Positions 44,071-56,120 are shown, counted from the stretch's first letter. The stretch: 64,000 bases of DNA from Sepiola atlantica (GCA_963556195.1 OY744525.1:46099648-46163647); one strand, 5' to 3'. Translations and numbers: made by a program. Notes: a model not told the origin generated them from the sequence alone.

Positions 44071-45169
44071 TAGAGGGTGACCCACCAAAATGCCACTCAT
44101 GGAATAATTAATAAAATTCACAATTTTTATTTGAAATCCAAACATATTTTGTGGAAATAAACTGCAGTCTATGCCTGGTTTGTCCACCAAGTTTCAGTCA
44201 TGAAAGTCTAATAGTCTTTATTTAATTGCTGTTCAATGACAAGCCAACATGGATACGAAATGCAAAACTGTTAATAACTTTGACACACTTCTCTCGTGAC
44301 ACTGCTCTGATTTTGGCTGTAATGGCACCATTCCGTTCAGGAATAGTTTAGGGATTGTTTTGATAAATATTATCTTGGAGATAACGTCACAGATAAAAAT
44401 CCGGTGGGTTAAGATGGATGACACCCCCTGCTGATGAAACAATAACTAAAGTATCCTTGAATGGTGATAAAACAAAGACTGTTAGACATTCATGACTGAA
44501 ACTTGGTGGACAAGTCAGGCATAGTTGGATTACAAATAGGATTGTGAATTTTATTAATGATATCTATTGAATTTAGTAATCAGTGCTCAACTGTCTGACC
44601 AGTTGAGCTCCAAATAAATAAACTGAAAAAGAAGCCTAGAAAGTTGGTTGATAAGAAGGCTAAAATGTTTCATTCTTTTTTTTTTAACGTAGTTCACCCC
44701 AAACAAGGCAGGCCGCCACTGTAGACGTAAGGGGCTACTGAGAAGAAAGAAAGGGGGAGAAGGTGGGGGGTCAACCTAAACTGGGATCTGCGCAGCAAGG
44801 TGTCTGTTTACATTAATTTTAAATTTCTGCATGTCAGTACTGTCGGGGAAACAGGGGGCAGGGAGGGAGTTCCAGAGGCCAGCAGCACGAGAAAAGAAGC
44901 TATTTGAGTAGAAAGCTCTCCGGCATCTGGGGACCTCCACAGTGAATGGATGGGATTAAGTTGATTGTCGAGTTGGTCTAGTGATTTTAGATGGACGTCT
45001 ATTCTCTGAGTTCTGATTGGCTGCTAGTCCATGAATGGATAATCCCCAAATAACTATTGCTTTATTCAAGCAAGAACTTTCCTATCAACTATTGGTGCCC
45101 GTTATAGAACTAAGTGTCAATTTGATTCTACAATATCATAGGTGACATCTTTGGGGGATCACCCTGTAT
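44071..45169. mobile_element. TIR element with inner foldback and nested LINE
   Basis: Outer ends TAGAGGGTGACCCACCAAAA and (complement) TACAGGGTGATCCCCCAAAG look like Tc1/mariner-type terminal repeats. Inside, arms at 44,104-44,222 and 44,463-44,565 are inverted copies (TTGTCCACCAAGTTTCAGTC). A LINE 3' fragment is inserted at about 44,690-44,990. No transposase. Confidence 0.55.
44765..44960 (-). pseudogene. LINE C-terminal fragment (HRRDVA family)
   Basis: On minus the frame reads HPFTVEVPRCRRAFYSNSFF, then SRAAGLWNSLPAPCFP and MQKFKINVNRHLAAQ, ending at a stop. This is the intact extreme C-terminus of the family also seen at 33,106 and 30,290. Confidence 0.75.
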
Positions 45170-45410
45170 CAACCGTAGACCTTGTAATCTAAATAAGTAT
45201 TCCTATTAGAAACTATACCATAATTGCTCACTGTTGGTCACTTATCGGCTCAAAAACAAATCATTAGAATTGCACCAAATTTAGCATAGCCCATACCTGA
45301 GATTTTGGGTGTGCCGGGGAGGGGGTCGCTTTTTACTACTACTGCTAATACTAAAAACTATCATTACTTATATACGTAAAAACTATTGGTCAGAATTACA
45401 CCATGTTACT

Positions 45411-45510
45411 ATGATGACGAAGAAGAAGTAGTAGTAGTAGTAGAAGAAGTAGTAGAAGAAGAAGTAGAAGAAGAAGAAGAAGAAGAAGAAGTAGTAGTAG
45501 TAGTAGTAGA

Positions 45511-45557
<47 letters not shown>

Positions 45558-45575
45558 AAGAAGAAGAAGAAGAAG
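45411..45575. repeat. (GAA/GTA)n trinucleotide tract
   Basis: Mixed GAA and GTA triplets. Three frames are open and encode homopolymeric peptides; none is a gene. Confidence 0.95.
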
Positions 45576-45675
45576 TTCCAAAACTACTTAGAAGAACTGC
45601 ACCAAATTTGGCATGAAGAGCTCTTAGTATGCCGAATGTAATGCCATTAAAAATATTAATTGCGCTCAATATCAA

Positions 45676-45730
45676 GATTCATCTGAAGATGGCTGGAGCT
45701 TACATCGGCCGAAACGTTCTGAGTCTAGCA
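45676..45730 (+). ncRNA. Hammerhead-like motif, imperfect
   Basis: CUGAAGA at 45,683-45,689, stem II GGCUG/CGGCC, GAAA, ACGU, H17=U. Stem I pairs AUUCA with UGAGU after a U.C mismatch at the position next to the core. Probably a slightly decayed copy; the same family is more decayed at 22,520 and perhaps 63,905. Confidence 0.35.
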
Positions 45731-45899
45731 ACCAAGATGAGTATAGTAGTCCGAATAATGCAAATTATCAATCCTATTCTGAAACTAATTATGCTGTTTA
45801 AATAAATCCCTAAAACCCTTCCACAATAACTAGACTAAAACGCTGTCTCGTAGGTGAGATATTAAAAAATAAAGTCAATACTAATCTACACTGAGGAAG

Positions 45900-46000
45900 A
45901 GAGACAGAAAAAGAGTAAGAGTAAGAGAAAGAGAAAGAGAGAGAGAGAAAGAGAGACAGAAAAAGAGTAAGAAAAAGAGAGAGAGAAAGAGAGAGAGAAA

Positions 46001-46032
<32 letters not shown>

Positions 46033-46113
46033 AAGAGATAGAGATAGAGAAAGAGAGAGAGAAAGAGATAGAGAGAGAGAAAGAGATAGAGAGAAAGAGA
46101 TAGAGAAAAAGAG
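45900..46113. repeat. (GA)n/(GAGAAA)n tract
   Basis: Purine tract of more than 200 bp; the opposite strand encodes Ser-Leu runs that are not a gene. Confidence 0.95.
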
Positions 46114-46861
46114 AGTAACCATTTTCAAATTTTAAATTACAAAAAAGTCAAATAATGATGCAGCTTCACGCGTGGAGGATTTAGCTAATCATTCTTTTAA
46201 CGGAAACATTGTCAATATTTACACCCTTTCCCTTCAGTATCCATTTAATGAAGAGATCGATTAGCTTCCTGCTTCAATATTGACTATCTTAGAATCAAGG
46301 ATCATTATACGCTCAATGCATTTCCTGTGTAATACATTATTCATTTTTTTTAGCCTCTTTCAATTTTGACTAAGATGGAAAACCATTTTCCAATTTAAAA
46401 TTCGAACGTTCACACTTTCGATGTAGATTCATATTTTAATTGTTTTTTCCACAACAGATAACGTACCACACACACTGAGAGCCAAACAGCGGGCGAGTCT
46501 ACTCGAAACTTTCACTATTTAGTAGGATACATTCCGACTGAGAATTTGAAATCACCTGCTTTTGAAGTGGCAAATCTGCTACTTAACCGCCATGCTACAT
46601 ATAAGAAAGCTGAACAACTACCACAGCAGATGCAAACCAGAGTGGACGACTAATTGTGTGGAGATACTTGCTCTTCTTGACATACAACTAGGAAAATTAC
46701 AAAACTCAGGCTAATGGCTCACAGCAGGATTTATAAACTAACCAGGTCGATATCATTCAACCATCAGCTAATACCTAGAGTGGAACAAAGTGTAGTATCT
46801 GTTGTGATACTATACTTAATCTTTTCTGTCCTCGGTCTGTGAAGGTGAAATCCGTATAGAC
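46114..46861. other. No gene seen
   Basis: A moderately GC-rich patch at 46,450-46,700 shows no long open frame or known motif. Confidence 0.5.
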
Positions 46862-47261
46862 TAGTGATGGGACGATTCCAATATTTTTTCCGATTCCGAT
46901 ACAATTACCGATTTTGTTCAAAATTACCGATTCCGATAAAATTACCGATTCTGTTCTAAATTCCCGATTCCGTTCTAAATTCCCAATTCTGATTCTTTTA
47001 AAATCTTTAAATATGTAGCTATAGAGCTGTTATGTTGTTTTTTTTTAATTTTTGATCTATAGATTTTAGTTGTACTGGTAGTTTAAAAATCAATAAATAT
47101 CTATCATGAGTACCAGCAATGGAAAATTAAGTTAAAACAAAAAAAAAGAACCGTTTTTCGCATTGGCAAATAGGCACCAATTTTTCTGATTCTGATTCCA
47201 ATATTCCCAAAAAGTTCTGATTTTTCTGATTTCTGATTCCAATTAATCAGCCCAACCCTAA
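46862..47261. mobile_element. hAT-like non-autonomous element
   Basis: Left end TAGTGATGGGACGATTCC and right end (complement) TAGGGTTGGGCTGATTAATT fit the hAT terminal pattern TAGxGxTGGGC. The interior is made of reiterated CCGATTCCGAT units typical of such MITEs. I could not confirm an 8-bp target duplication. Confidence 0.5.
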
Positions 47262-47882
47262 GCTAGATTGAGGCAATTTTAATTTTTGCCCAATCTATAG
47301 TTTCCCTTTATTAAAAATCGACCTTGTGTATAATTCTGCTCTCATGTCGAGCCAAGTAAATAAGGACCTAGTCATAATGACTATAGAATTGAATGTGATT
47401 ATTTTTCCACAATCAAACACACAATGCAGCCCAAACACATTAAGCCAGCCATGAACAGGAAATCCTTGATGTGCTTGCTGCATTGTGCGTATAATTGTGG
47501 AAAAGCAGTTATATATCTACTAGCTTCACAAGGTTCGCTACTTGAAACCAACATTTTAAATAATAAACATTTCATTCATAAGTTTCTTGTAAACACACAA
47601 CAATTTTCGTATTTATTCATATGAATAGATAAACATTATAATTTTGGTAATTTTGACAAATTTATTTATCTTTTAAATATAGCGAAAGAAATGGGGAAAA
47701 AAGAAGAAATCAATTCGCCTGAGCGATGGAGTGTGTGTGGGGGGGAGGAGGATCTTTTAAAAACAATAACAATTAAATTTGGCAGCACTAAAGAAAGAGA
47801 GGGGAGGGGAAGGGGTGAGAGGGAAGGGGAATTACGATACAAAATTTAATTTTAAAAAGAGCCCTCTCCCCAAAGAGAGAAC

Positions 47883-47913
<31 letters not shown>

Positions 47914-48319
47914 CAGTTACGTCCTCCTCTCTGTGAAGATTTATGCCTCATCTGTATATCTTTCTAGCTAGCTAAGACATATTAGTTTCATTTAAATTAT
48001 CTCCCTTGATAATTTATGAATATATTTTAAGAAAGGTTTTTGTAATTTATCCTTTTTTGTTAAATCACTTTAATTAATTACTGTCAATAGCGACGAAACT
48101 ATTTCAGATATATAGGAAAAATAACATAATAAAATTACAAATGAATAATACCAAACATTAATTCATTAAAGACTATTTAAAAATAGTTATGCAAATTAGA
48201 TAGATATCTGAATGTCTATGAGTCTATCGTCAGTACTATATATACCGTTTTTCAAAGTATTGTGTTGTATTATTGATTTAAATAACAGTAACCCGTTTGG
48301 ATGGTAATATAGGATTGAA
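47262..48319. other. No gene; (GA)n and inverted short repeat
   Basis: A 28-bp imperfect inverted repeat at 47,403-47,430 / 47,477-47,505 (CCACAATCAAACACACAATG against its complement) and a GA tract at 47,883-47,913. No coding evidence. Confidence 0.55.
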
Positions 48320-48340
48320 ATATATATATATATATATATA
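48320..48340. repeat. (AT)n microsatellite
   Basis: AT tract 30 bp left of a hammerhead repeat. Confidence 0.9.
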
Positions 48341-48371
48341 GTTAGCTATGAAAATATATTTATGCCAATTA

Positions 48372-48419
48372 AGCTACACAGAGGCTCCCGCGTTTCATCC
48401 CCGGGGGAATCTTCAGGCT
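48372..48419 (-). ncRNA. Hammerhead ribozyme, type I fold with long stem III
   Basis: Minus strand: stem I AGC (48,419-48,417); CUGAAGA (48,416-48,410); stem II UCCCC/GGGGA with U.U at the core; GAA; A15.1; stem III ACGCGGG with CUCUGUGU-side pairing (7 pairs, three of them G-U); U16.1 at 48,376; H17=A at 48,375; stem I GCU. Predicted cleavage between 48,375 and 48,374. Sister of 8,868-8,916 and 142-195, all near AT tracts. Confidence 0.6.
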
Positions 48420-48420
48420 G

Positions 48421-50642
48421 GGTGCCATTGACTCTGCGGAGGCATCAGATCTTGTGGGGTTATTCATTTTATATACACTCATGTCGCTGTGAGAATAACC
48501 ACCACCACCACCCCCATCAAACCATCATCATCATCAACAACAACAGCTGGTTTATTTGTTGAATCAGGCCACAATTAATCCTCTGGTGAGGGTGGGACTT
48601 GATTGTCTTGTCTCATTTCGACTAGACATAGTTTTTAAGGTAGTTTTACGGCTGAATGCCTATCCTTCACCAACTTGAACCCTTCTGACAATCCAAGACC
48701 TCCACCATTTCCTTCTAACTAGGACTGATGTGGTTTCCATTTGAGTATGCACCAATGTCACATATTACCTGTGAGTTGCCGCATACACTACTGTCACTCA
48801 GGTTGTGACAGGTCATCCAAAGATAGCATTTGCCACATGCCCTATAGCCGGGGATTGGATTGGTGAGTGTCGGGACGTCCACATACCAGTGGGCCCTGCA
48901 CACTTCACCTCTAGGGCTCCAATCTACTGCGAGATCCCTAGCCAATTAGCCTGGGGCTGCAAGGAGCCCAGTATCCATGGTGTACCACGGGAAGGTTTGG
49001 CCAGAGTATTATCGATAGAGAGGGTATATACCAGCAGGGAAGACTTACGCACTCAGCTTCCTTTTCGTCCAAAGACTAGCTAGTGAATGAGGCTGAAAGT
49101 GGTAGGTGAGAAGCATATGCAACCACATCTACACAAAACAACACCACTTTACACATCACACAAACCTGTGACCAATTAAAGATGAAGATGCAAATTATCA
49201 ATACGCATCTAAAAAATACTAAAACATAAAACATGTTAAAATTTTAATTAATTTTCAATTCAATTCTACATTAAAAAATGTGTTTTTTTGTTTTAAGTAA
49301 AACCTTTTAAAAAGAGTGACAGAAATCTTATTAATTGAACGTATAAAAATGATTAATTCTTGAAAATCAAAAAAAAATGTTTGACTGCTTTTTGTTTCCA
49401 TCCTTATCTAAACCGATAATTTACACAACATTTCCCCCCCCCCCCATAAATGCATACTTGCAAAAGCTAAATTTGAAAATCCGTACATTCCGTGTCTGTA
49501 AGGGTTGAACACACACAAGCGAAAGAAACAATAATTCTATTTTAGTTTTCAATTAGGATCTCCAATAGGTCAAAGGTCACTGAACTCCTTCTCTTTTGTT
49601 ATTTTGCTGCTTCTCAGTGACCACACAAGAGAAAGAGAACATCACCCTCTTTGAATATTAGTGATTTTGTATTCACAAATATATATTTTGAGAACCAAAG
49701 GCTCCAAGACTATTTTATCAATATAAACAAAATTTAGTTTCGTTTACTTCCACTATTAGCCAAGCCACATTATATATCTACTAGTGTTGGCCAGGAAATT
49801 TAAAGAACCCAAGAAACTTATTTGGCGTGTATTTGATGTGTGGATTTAATATTAATAAACTTACGACTTATTTACTTAAAGTAAAAACAAAGCCTTGATC
49901 TACGAAAATGAGAATGATTATTACATATTTGAACATCTGTAAAATTTACAAGCGGTGCAGCGAAATTTATTTATCCTACAAAATAGTTGAATAGTGATTC
50001 GAGTAGTGGTCAGAGGACTTAAGACTGACAGAGGGGTAACTCCTCCGACTATCTCTATTACTAGCGAAAACTGTTGGTTGGATTGAATATAAAATTTAAA
50101 AATTGATTGGAAATAAAATATATTTTGTGTATCAGAACACAAAACAATATATGCATTGTTTTACATATCAAGAATATTTTTTTAAGCAGCATTTGTTTAC
50201 GGCCAATTAAATAGGAGAAAATCTCACTTTACTTTATATGTAAGAAATTATACTCAAACTCTGAGGATCGGGAAAGTTTATTTGTACATGAACGTTGGGG
50301 GAAGGGCGAATTATGTAAATAAAGAGTGAATGATCATAGAAGTGGTGAAAGTAAATAGTTAAATGGGTGAGAAGAGAGAGAGAGAGAAGAAAAGAGAGAG
50401 GAGAGAGAAAAGACACAAGAAGAGGAAGAGAGAGAAGGGGAGGAGTGAAGGAAGAAAGGGAAAGAGAAATGAAATCTATTATGATATCACAATGTAATCT
50501 GAAATCCTTTGTGAAAATTGGAAGTGTCGAAAAGTGAGTGTTTGGGTTACTGATTCTGTTATAGTTGCTTAAAACATTGATACTGTTGAATTTTTTTAAT
50601 CTATCTGATGTACAATGTACCAACGTTGACCCAATGGATCGC

Positions 50643-50645
<3 letters not shown>
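48421..50645. other. No confident gene
   Basis: A GC-richer patch at 48,600-49,090 contains a 92-codon plus frame without a domain. It looks like part of an old repeat, since CACAATTAATCCTCTGGTGA at 48,571 has a relative at about 51,768. The rest is AT-rich, with purine-rich DNA at 50,370-50,465. Confidence 0.45.

Positions 50646-50699
<54 letters not shown>
50646..50699. repeat. (AT)n microsatellite
   Basis: AT tract of 54 bp. Confidence 0.95.
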
Positions 50700-50701
<2 letters not shown>

Positions 50702-51326
50702 CAGCAAATCGTTTTCTATTCATGTCTGATTAAAGCTAGTTTCCGAGTCTCCAGTTGTAATTCATGGAGTATGGATTCGAGAGTTCGTATTTCGTCCATG
50801 TCGACTGCTTTCGATCTTCACTATCGTTTTAAGAAATTGTTGTTGCTTCTTTTTATAATGTTATTGTTGTTTAAGGTGTTTTATTACTGGAGAAAAAATA
50901 AGGTGTAATCTGTTATTTATTTAAGTATTTGTGTATTTATTGTTTTTATTAATTTGTTGTTTTTTAGTTAGTTTTTCTTTAATTGTAGAAGAAATAAAGT
51001 TTAATTTAATCTTTGTTATTATGTCCTTGTATATTTATCTATTTTTTAAAATTTAACTGTGGAAGACATTTAATACGATACTACTGATGTTAAAGGATAT
51101 TCTATTAATGTTAGGCTCCGTTCTTTTTCTCAAAACCGCCTACTACAACTTAGCGGATAACGTCACACCAACCCAGGACGTCTTACCTATAAACAAAAGT
51201 AAAAGTTTGTTTATTTTATAAAAAAAAAGAGTAAAAATATATCTCTGATGATGGAGGTTTCCTCCGAAATTAATTGGAAAAAAAGAAAAAAATTTGTCAC
51301 GCATTGTAAAAAGGGCTTCTATCGTC

Positions 51327-51365
<39 letters not shown>

Positions 51366-52373
51366 TGCATTATGGAGGCCCTATGTTGAAAAAGTTTGGG
51401 TTAGAGTGTACTTCAGCTAGTACGAATTGGGACGACTGAGGTCGGGATATTTATAGCTCAGTGTAGGTCAAGCCGACACATACTCTGGGGAAATGAATCT
51501 GTCTTACCACGAGTGAGTAACGGATAGGTGAACTTAAGATCAAAGAAGAGGGCATTGGGGTCAATAAAAGTCAGAGATAGAGGCCGACAGATCGAGGACA
51601 CGATGACGTCACTTGTTTGTCGCGCACAAAGAAACGAAAGTTTCAAAAGGAGTTCTGCTCATGGGTTCGAGCGAGGCAGCCGTAGAAAACTATGCACTGA
51701 AACTTTGAACTAAGTTAAGTCGGTATGAGACCGAAGAAGAAAATCTCCAACGTTATTCGTCCAGCCCGTAATTGATCCTCTAATAAGTTAGGATGAACCT
51801 AACAGTTAGAACAAGTGTATAAGATAGACGGTAGTTAAGATATAACGGATCTTTCTCTCTTACGATCCTTATAGCCAGAGAAATAATCTCCTGAAATCTC
51901 TCAAACGAATGTATTCAGACTCACCTTTTTTGTCGGTTGAAAAGATTTGTTAACTAGACACAATGATGAGACGGCCATGGAGACGGAAGAAAGAAGAAAT
52001 TACAACGACGATCACGGCATGAAATAGAAAAATAATATTGCCAGCAATCCAGCGATGAAGGAGAAAACAGAAAGAAACAAAAGATAAATTTCGCTAATAT
52101 TAAATGAACAGTTTAGACATTTTGTCGCTTAATAATTTGTATTATATTATATAAAAAATTATAAAAACCTTTTATATTGTTTATACTACTATATATGTTT
52201 CATATTTGTTATCGCCCTAGTTATAATTAATAATTAATAATATCATTATTTTGATTATTATCATGATGTGTATAGATTATTACTATTATTGTTACTTTAT
52301 TCTATGATTCTGTTCGTTTACAATTATTAGTTTCTTTATCTTTACTTCAAATTATTTCATTATTATTATCATG

Positions 52374-52404
<31 letters not shown>

Positions 52405-53221
52405 GGATTATAACATGGGTATTTTTATCCTGAGATAATTAGATATATATTTTTTGAAAAGTAGTAAAATTGTGATGTTTATTTACTTGACTTTTGGAAT
52501 TCTCAAAAATATAAAATAAAATAGTCTAAATCGTCTTAGAAACGATCGTACGCCAAATATTTATTGATTAGAATTTTGGGAACTGATATAGATAATGTGC
52601 TAATTTTATTTGTCTCAAGCCACTCTCTCTCTCTCTCACACATATATATATATATATATATATATGAAATGTTTAACGAGCGTATGATTGTTGAATTGAG
52701 GTCATAAATTGATAGTCAAAATATTCTATGTTGTTTACATAGACTAAGTTGCGTCATAGCATGGCAAAGAGGGCAGATAGATCCTGTCTTTTTGGTGTTC
52801 CATGTCAAAGGAAACGGATGTCTTTTCCGGGGCTCCATTACTATGAGGGATAGTGAGTAAGATGAAGCGATAATACAGGTAAATCTTGCTATAAAACGAA
52901 AACACAAATAAGGTAACAAAGAGGCAAGCCAGAGCAAATAAGCGAGTGATTGTTGCTTACATTATTTCAATCATAAAGAGACTTCATCCAAGTGCAGATA
53001 CCAGTTATGAAGATGAAACCAAAGATCAAAAATGAATAAAGTTACTAAAGATGCTTATGCATTATAGAAATGAAAAAAAAACACATAAGTTTAACTCAGC
53101 ATTAGTATAATATTTTCAGTAAAGTTTAGTTTAAATAGGACGCCATCTTTTTTATTAGCAGCAAATGTAGTTGTTAATAGTAAATTCTAATAATGATATA
53201 TTCTTTCATTTACAACAATGG

Positions 53222-53224
<3 letters not shown>
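50700..53224. other. No gene seen; microsatellites
   Basis: AT tracts at 51,330-51,362 and 52,641-52,665, (TTA)n at 52,375-52,403. Small frames at 51,458-51,713 and 52,716-52,937 have no domains. Confidence 0.55.

Positions 53225-53257
<33 letters not shown>
53225..53257. repeat. (AT)n microsatellite
   Basis: AT tract adjoining the hammerhead below. Confidence 0.95.
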
Positions 53258-53259
<2 letters not shown>

Positions 53260-53266
53260 GATAATT

Positions 53267-53345
53267 TATTTCATTTTGACTACAAAATTGATTTTGTTTC
53301 ACGAGAGCAGTTTTTAGGAGCTTCCGATCTTCAGGTGTTGAAATA
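53267..53345 (-). ncRNA. Hammerhead ribozyme with bipartite stem I and long stem III
   Basis: Minus strand: outer stem I UAUUUCA (53,345-53,339) with UGAAAUA (53,273-53,267); inner stem I CA/GU at the core with an internal loop between; CUGAAGA (53,334-53,328); stem II CGGAAGC/GCUCUCG with one mismatch and U.U at the core; GAA; stem III ACAAAAU/AUUUUGU around a CA loop; U16.1 at 53,282; H17=A at 53,281. Predicted cleavage between 53,281 and 53,280. The stem I internal loop is where natural hammerheads make their loop-loop contact. It sits between two AT tracts, and no PLE protein remnant is nearby. Confidence 0.6.
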
Positions 53346-53394
53346 GCATTCAATTCCCCTGGATTTATACCCTGTGGATCTATACCATACTCGG

Positions 53395-53395
<1 letters not shown>

Positions 53396-53443
<48 letters not shown>

Positions 53444-53472
53444 ATGTGCGTGTGTGTGTGTGTGTGTGTGTG
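53396..53472. repeat. (AT)n(GT)n microsatellite
   Basis: AT tract to about 53,439, then GT units. Confidence 0.95.
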
Positions 53473-53519
53473 TTATAACCTTGAGAATCGACCCCTTGGT
53501 GGCCGGTTTGTGAAATAAT

Positions 53520-53760
53520 ACAAAAATAATAATATTAATTTTAGTTCGCCATTTTCAAGAAATCTGTTCACACCTCATAAAAGGCTTGAAGAAGAGAATG
53601 GTTCCCGAAAATTCCCTACGGACGATATACAAAAAACAAAAACAAAAACAAACACTGAAATTGGGATTTACTTTACTTTCCATCTAAAATCGTCCAATGA
53701 ATTCGGCACGAAATTTTAAGTTGCACGTTTATTTATTTGTTCTTCCTTTTCAGTTTTTTA
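53520..53760 (+). repeat. Dispersed repeat, copy of 57,505-57,690
   Basis: Shared blocks: CCATTTTCAA followed by CTGTTCACAC, then AAATTGGGATTTAC, AAATCGT and TTAAGTTGCAC / GTAAGTTACAC, in the same order and orientation at both places. Confidence 0.65.
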
Positions 53761-54203
53761 TTCACTATTATTATACTTCTTCTGCAACTGGTGCGCTTAT
53801 GATTGTACCCATTTCGAATTACTCAGTAATATAAAAGTGAAGTATTTGACCAATCGATTTCCACCCTTATGTTTATTCATTTCATTATATAACCAGTTTT
53901 AATGGAGAATTCATTTTAATTTTTATACTGAAACAAAATAAAATTTATCGACGTTGAATATCTTAAAGACCATATCAATTGAGCTTTTTGTTGTTTTTTC
54001 CTCAAAAACAAAATTTGACGATGTTCATGCACAGTAGATTTCCTCCATATTGGAATATATCAAATAACACTACGACAATCACCATTTAAAAAAAATTTCC
54101 TCTAAATTACCAAAATGTCAAATGAAAATTACTTTATTGGTTTGTGTAAAAAAGACTACAGCATCAGTAATTGCCGCCTGGAGGTCGGATAGTTTTTGAT
54201 AGC

Positions 54204-54204
<1 letters not shown>

Positions 54205-54250
<46 letters not shown>
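54205..54250. repeat. (AT)n(GT)n microsatellite
   Basis: AT tract followed by GTGTGT. Confidence 0.9.
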
Positions 54251-54263
<13 letters not shown>

Positions 54264-54342
54264 ATTTTTTATTTTGTAACATAAAGTACTTATAATAGCT
54301 CAATAGTTTAAAGCTAGAGCTATGCTATATTCAATATCTTTA

Positions 54343-54492
54343 TGTAGTTCAATACCACATCATTATCACAGATGACAGATTCACGTCATTTTTTTCCAAC
54401 TTATTTTTTTCTTTATTTATTTTATTTTATAAGTTGGAAAAAATGACGGGAATCTGTCCTCTGTGATAATGGTGTGGTATTGAACTACATAA
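54343..54492. repeat. Foldback, about 62-bp arms
   Basis: TATGTAGTTCAATACCACAT at left is inverted at right, with a T-rich loop. The whole unit can form a hairpin of about 60 pairs. Flanked on both sides by AT tracts. Confidence 0.8.
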
Positions 54493-54495
54493 AAA

Positions 54496-54497
<2 letters not shown>

Positions 54498-54530
<33 letters not shown>
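54498..54530. repeat. (AT)n microsatellite
   Basis: AT tract next to the 3' end of PLE-C. Confidence 0.9.
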
Positions 54531-54532
<2 letters not shown>

Positions 54533-54652
54533 TGCAAACATTATTAAAAATAACAAAACTCATCTGTCTAGTTATACTTTATTAAATTTTTTCAATCTTT
54601 CAAATGATTTTCTTTGTGTTAAAATAAAAAAAATGATAAAAGATCCGTATGT

Positions 54653-54694
54653 GTTACTAACATTTTCGATTCCTCTTCGAATCATCTTCAGGTG
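54653..54694 (-). ncRNA. Hammerhead motif of PLE-C, partly decayed
   Basis: CUGAAGA (54,691-54,685), stem II GAUUC/GAAUC, GAA, stem III AAUGUU, H17=A at 54,658. Only two stem I pairs remain next to the core (CA/GU). Same extra U before stem II as in PLE-A and PLE-B. Confidence 0.4.
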
Positions 54695-54994
54695 TTGATG
54701 GCAAAAGGGACTACAAAACTGGTGAAAGGAGATAATGTTTTAAATACATCTGAGAGACGCGCACATGAAAGAACGCCTTACATTGTTCCAAAGAAAGACG
54801 TTGACGAATTAAAAAAAAAGTTTAATTAATTTTTTTTTTAAGTAATGGCTGATTTATTTGATGTAGTCGAATAATTATGGAGAGGGAAAATGAGAGGTAA
54901 GCTACAGTTAATTTAATAAAAATGTCCGGTTTTTTTTAATTTTGATTAAGCGACGCCAAGGTGGCGTCACTGAACTAAATTAAACTACACTAAA

Positions 54995-55150
54995 CATTTT
55001 AAAATGGTTTTGCTAGTCTCACACACGATATTATTAATTGTAGGTTGTTGTGTTTTTATGTACATGGCTTCAAGCATTTTAAAATGGTTTTGCTAGTCTC
55101 ACACACGATATTATTAATTGTAGGTTGTTGTGTTTTTATGTAGATGGCTT
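54995..55150. repeat. 75-80-bp tandem duplication in PLE-C
   Basis: CATTTTAAAATGGTTTTGCT ... TTTTTATGTA occurs twice in a row with almost no differences. Confidence 0.9.
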
Positions 55151-55584
55151 CAAGTATTTTTAATTTTTTCAAATTTGTTTCGGAATGTATTATTTTAGTG
55201 TTGTTTACTAAAGTTTTTCTTAAATCGGATGGAGGGCAATTATGTTTTTGTAGCTGTTTTTAGATTGAACTGGTGCTCATGAGATGCATGGTGAGGCAGT
55301 GGGATAGGGTAGTTGTTGTAAAACCAATGTAGCTATTATTATTATGGGAATTACATTCTCTGAAAAGACATTTAAACTTATCGACGACATTGGTTCTTTC
55401 TAGTGTTTTGGGGTTGAGGAGGGGTTGTTTTTTACTACAAGATTTTGGGTTTTAAATTTTCTATAGTAAATAATTAGTTTAATTTTATTATTTTTGTCTG
55501 TTGGGGATATATATCTGTGTATAATATTTTTTATAGCTTTTTCTTCTAATCTGAAATTGGCTGCATTTGGTTACAGAAGTATAA

Positions 55585-55725
55585 ATCGATATCGTTAGAA
55601 TTGTGATGTTGTATATTATTATTATTTTTAGTAGTGTTTGTTAAGTTTCGGATCATTGATATCGTTAGAATTGTGATGTTGTATATTATTATTAGTAGTG
55701 TTTTTCAAGTTTCGAATCATTGATT
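55585..55725. repeat. Second tandem duplication in PLE-C
   Basis: GATATCGTTAGAATTGTGAT ... AAGTTTCGGATCATTGAT is duplicated, with a short deletion in the second copy. Confidence 0.85.
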
Positions 55726-55790
55726 TTATTTCTTCATCAACGATGTAGTTAGAAAATTCATTATTAATCAATACTTGTTTGATATATTTT

Positions 55791-55991
55791 TTATATGTTT
55801 TTTAGTTCGATGAATAGTGTTTTGGGGGAGGAGGAGATCAACTTTGCACGGTTTAGTAGATTTTTAACAATAGCTATTTTGTAGCGATAGGGACACTCAC
55901 TCTTGAAATTTACCAGACTAGAATTTAAGCTGGTTGTTTTTTTTATAAGTAGAAGTGGTAAACGTATTATTAGAGGTGTCGATAAGTACAT
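55791..55991 (-). pseudogene. PLE-C reverse transcriptase fragment
   Basis: A 66-codon frame reads LLIKKTTSLNSSLVNFKSEC and PYRYKIAIVKNLLNRAKLIS. This is the region after the RT palm in Penelope-type RTs (TSxYRKxT...YKxxxVxxLxxRA pattern). The same block, more decayed, is in PLE-A at about 9,540-9,640 and PLE-B at about 34,140-34,290. Confidence 0.7.
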
Positions 55992-56090
55992 CTAAGAATG
56001 GGATTTTATTATTGACGTTTAGTTCTATGGTGAATTTAAGGACAGAGTTCTTTTGGAAAAGGTCTTGAAATTTATGTATTTGTTCATTGT

Positions 56091-56092
<2 letters not shown>

Positions 56093-56120
<28 letters not shown>
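56093..56120. repeat. (AT)n microsatellite
   Basis: AT tract exactly at the 5' boundary of PLE-C. Confidence 0.9.

Larger units (their letters stand above)
54540..56092 (-). mobile_element. Penelope-like element PLE-C
   Basis: Minus-strand copy of the PLE-A/B family. RT remnants are present at 56,060-55,790, then endonuclease remnants to about 55,180 (complement of ACTGGTGCTCATGAGATGCA lies in the YIG region), then the 3' terminal region with a hammerhead at 54,653-54,694. Two internal tandem duplications are present. Many stops; defective. Confidence 0.7.

Noticed and set aside
45386..46128. Poly-Glu/Val, poly-Leu, poly-Thr/Ser and Ser-Leu frames
   Set aside because: Translations of GAA/GTA and GA simple repeats in several frames at once.
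48805..49083. 92-codon frame in a GC-richer patch
   Set aside because: No domain, no splice signals, and the surrounding block resembles a degraded repeat.
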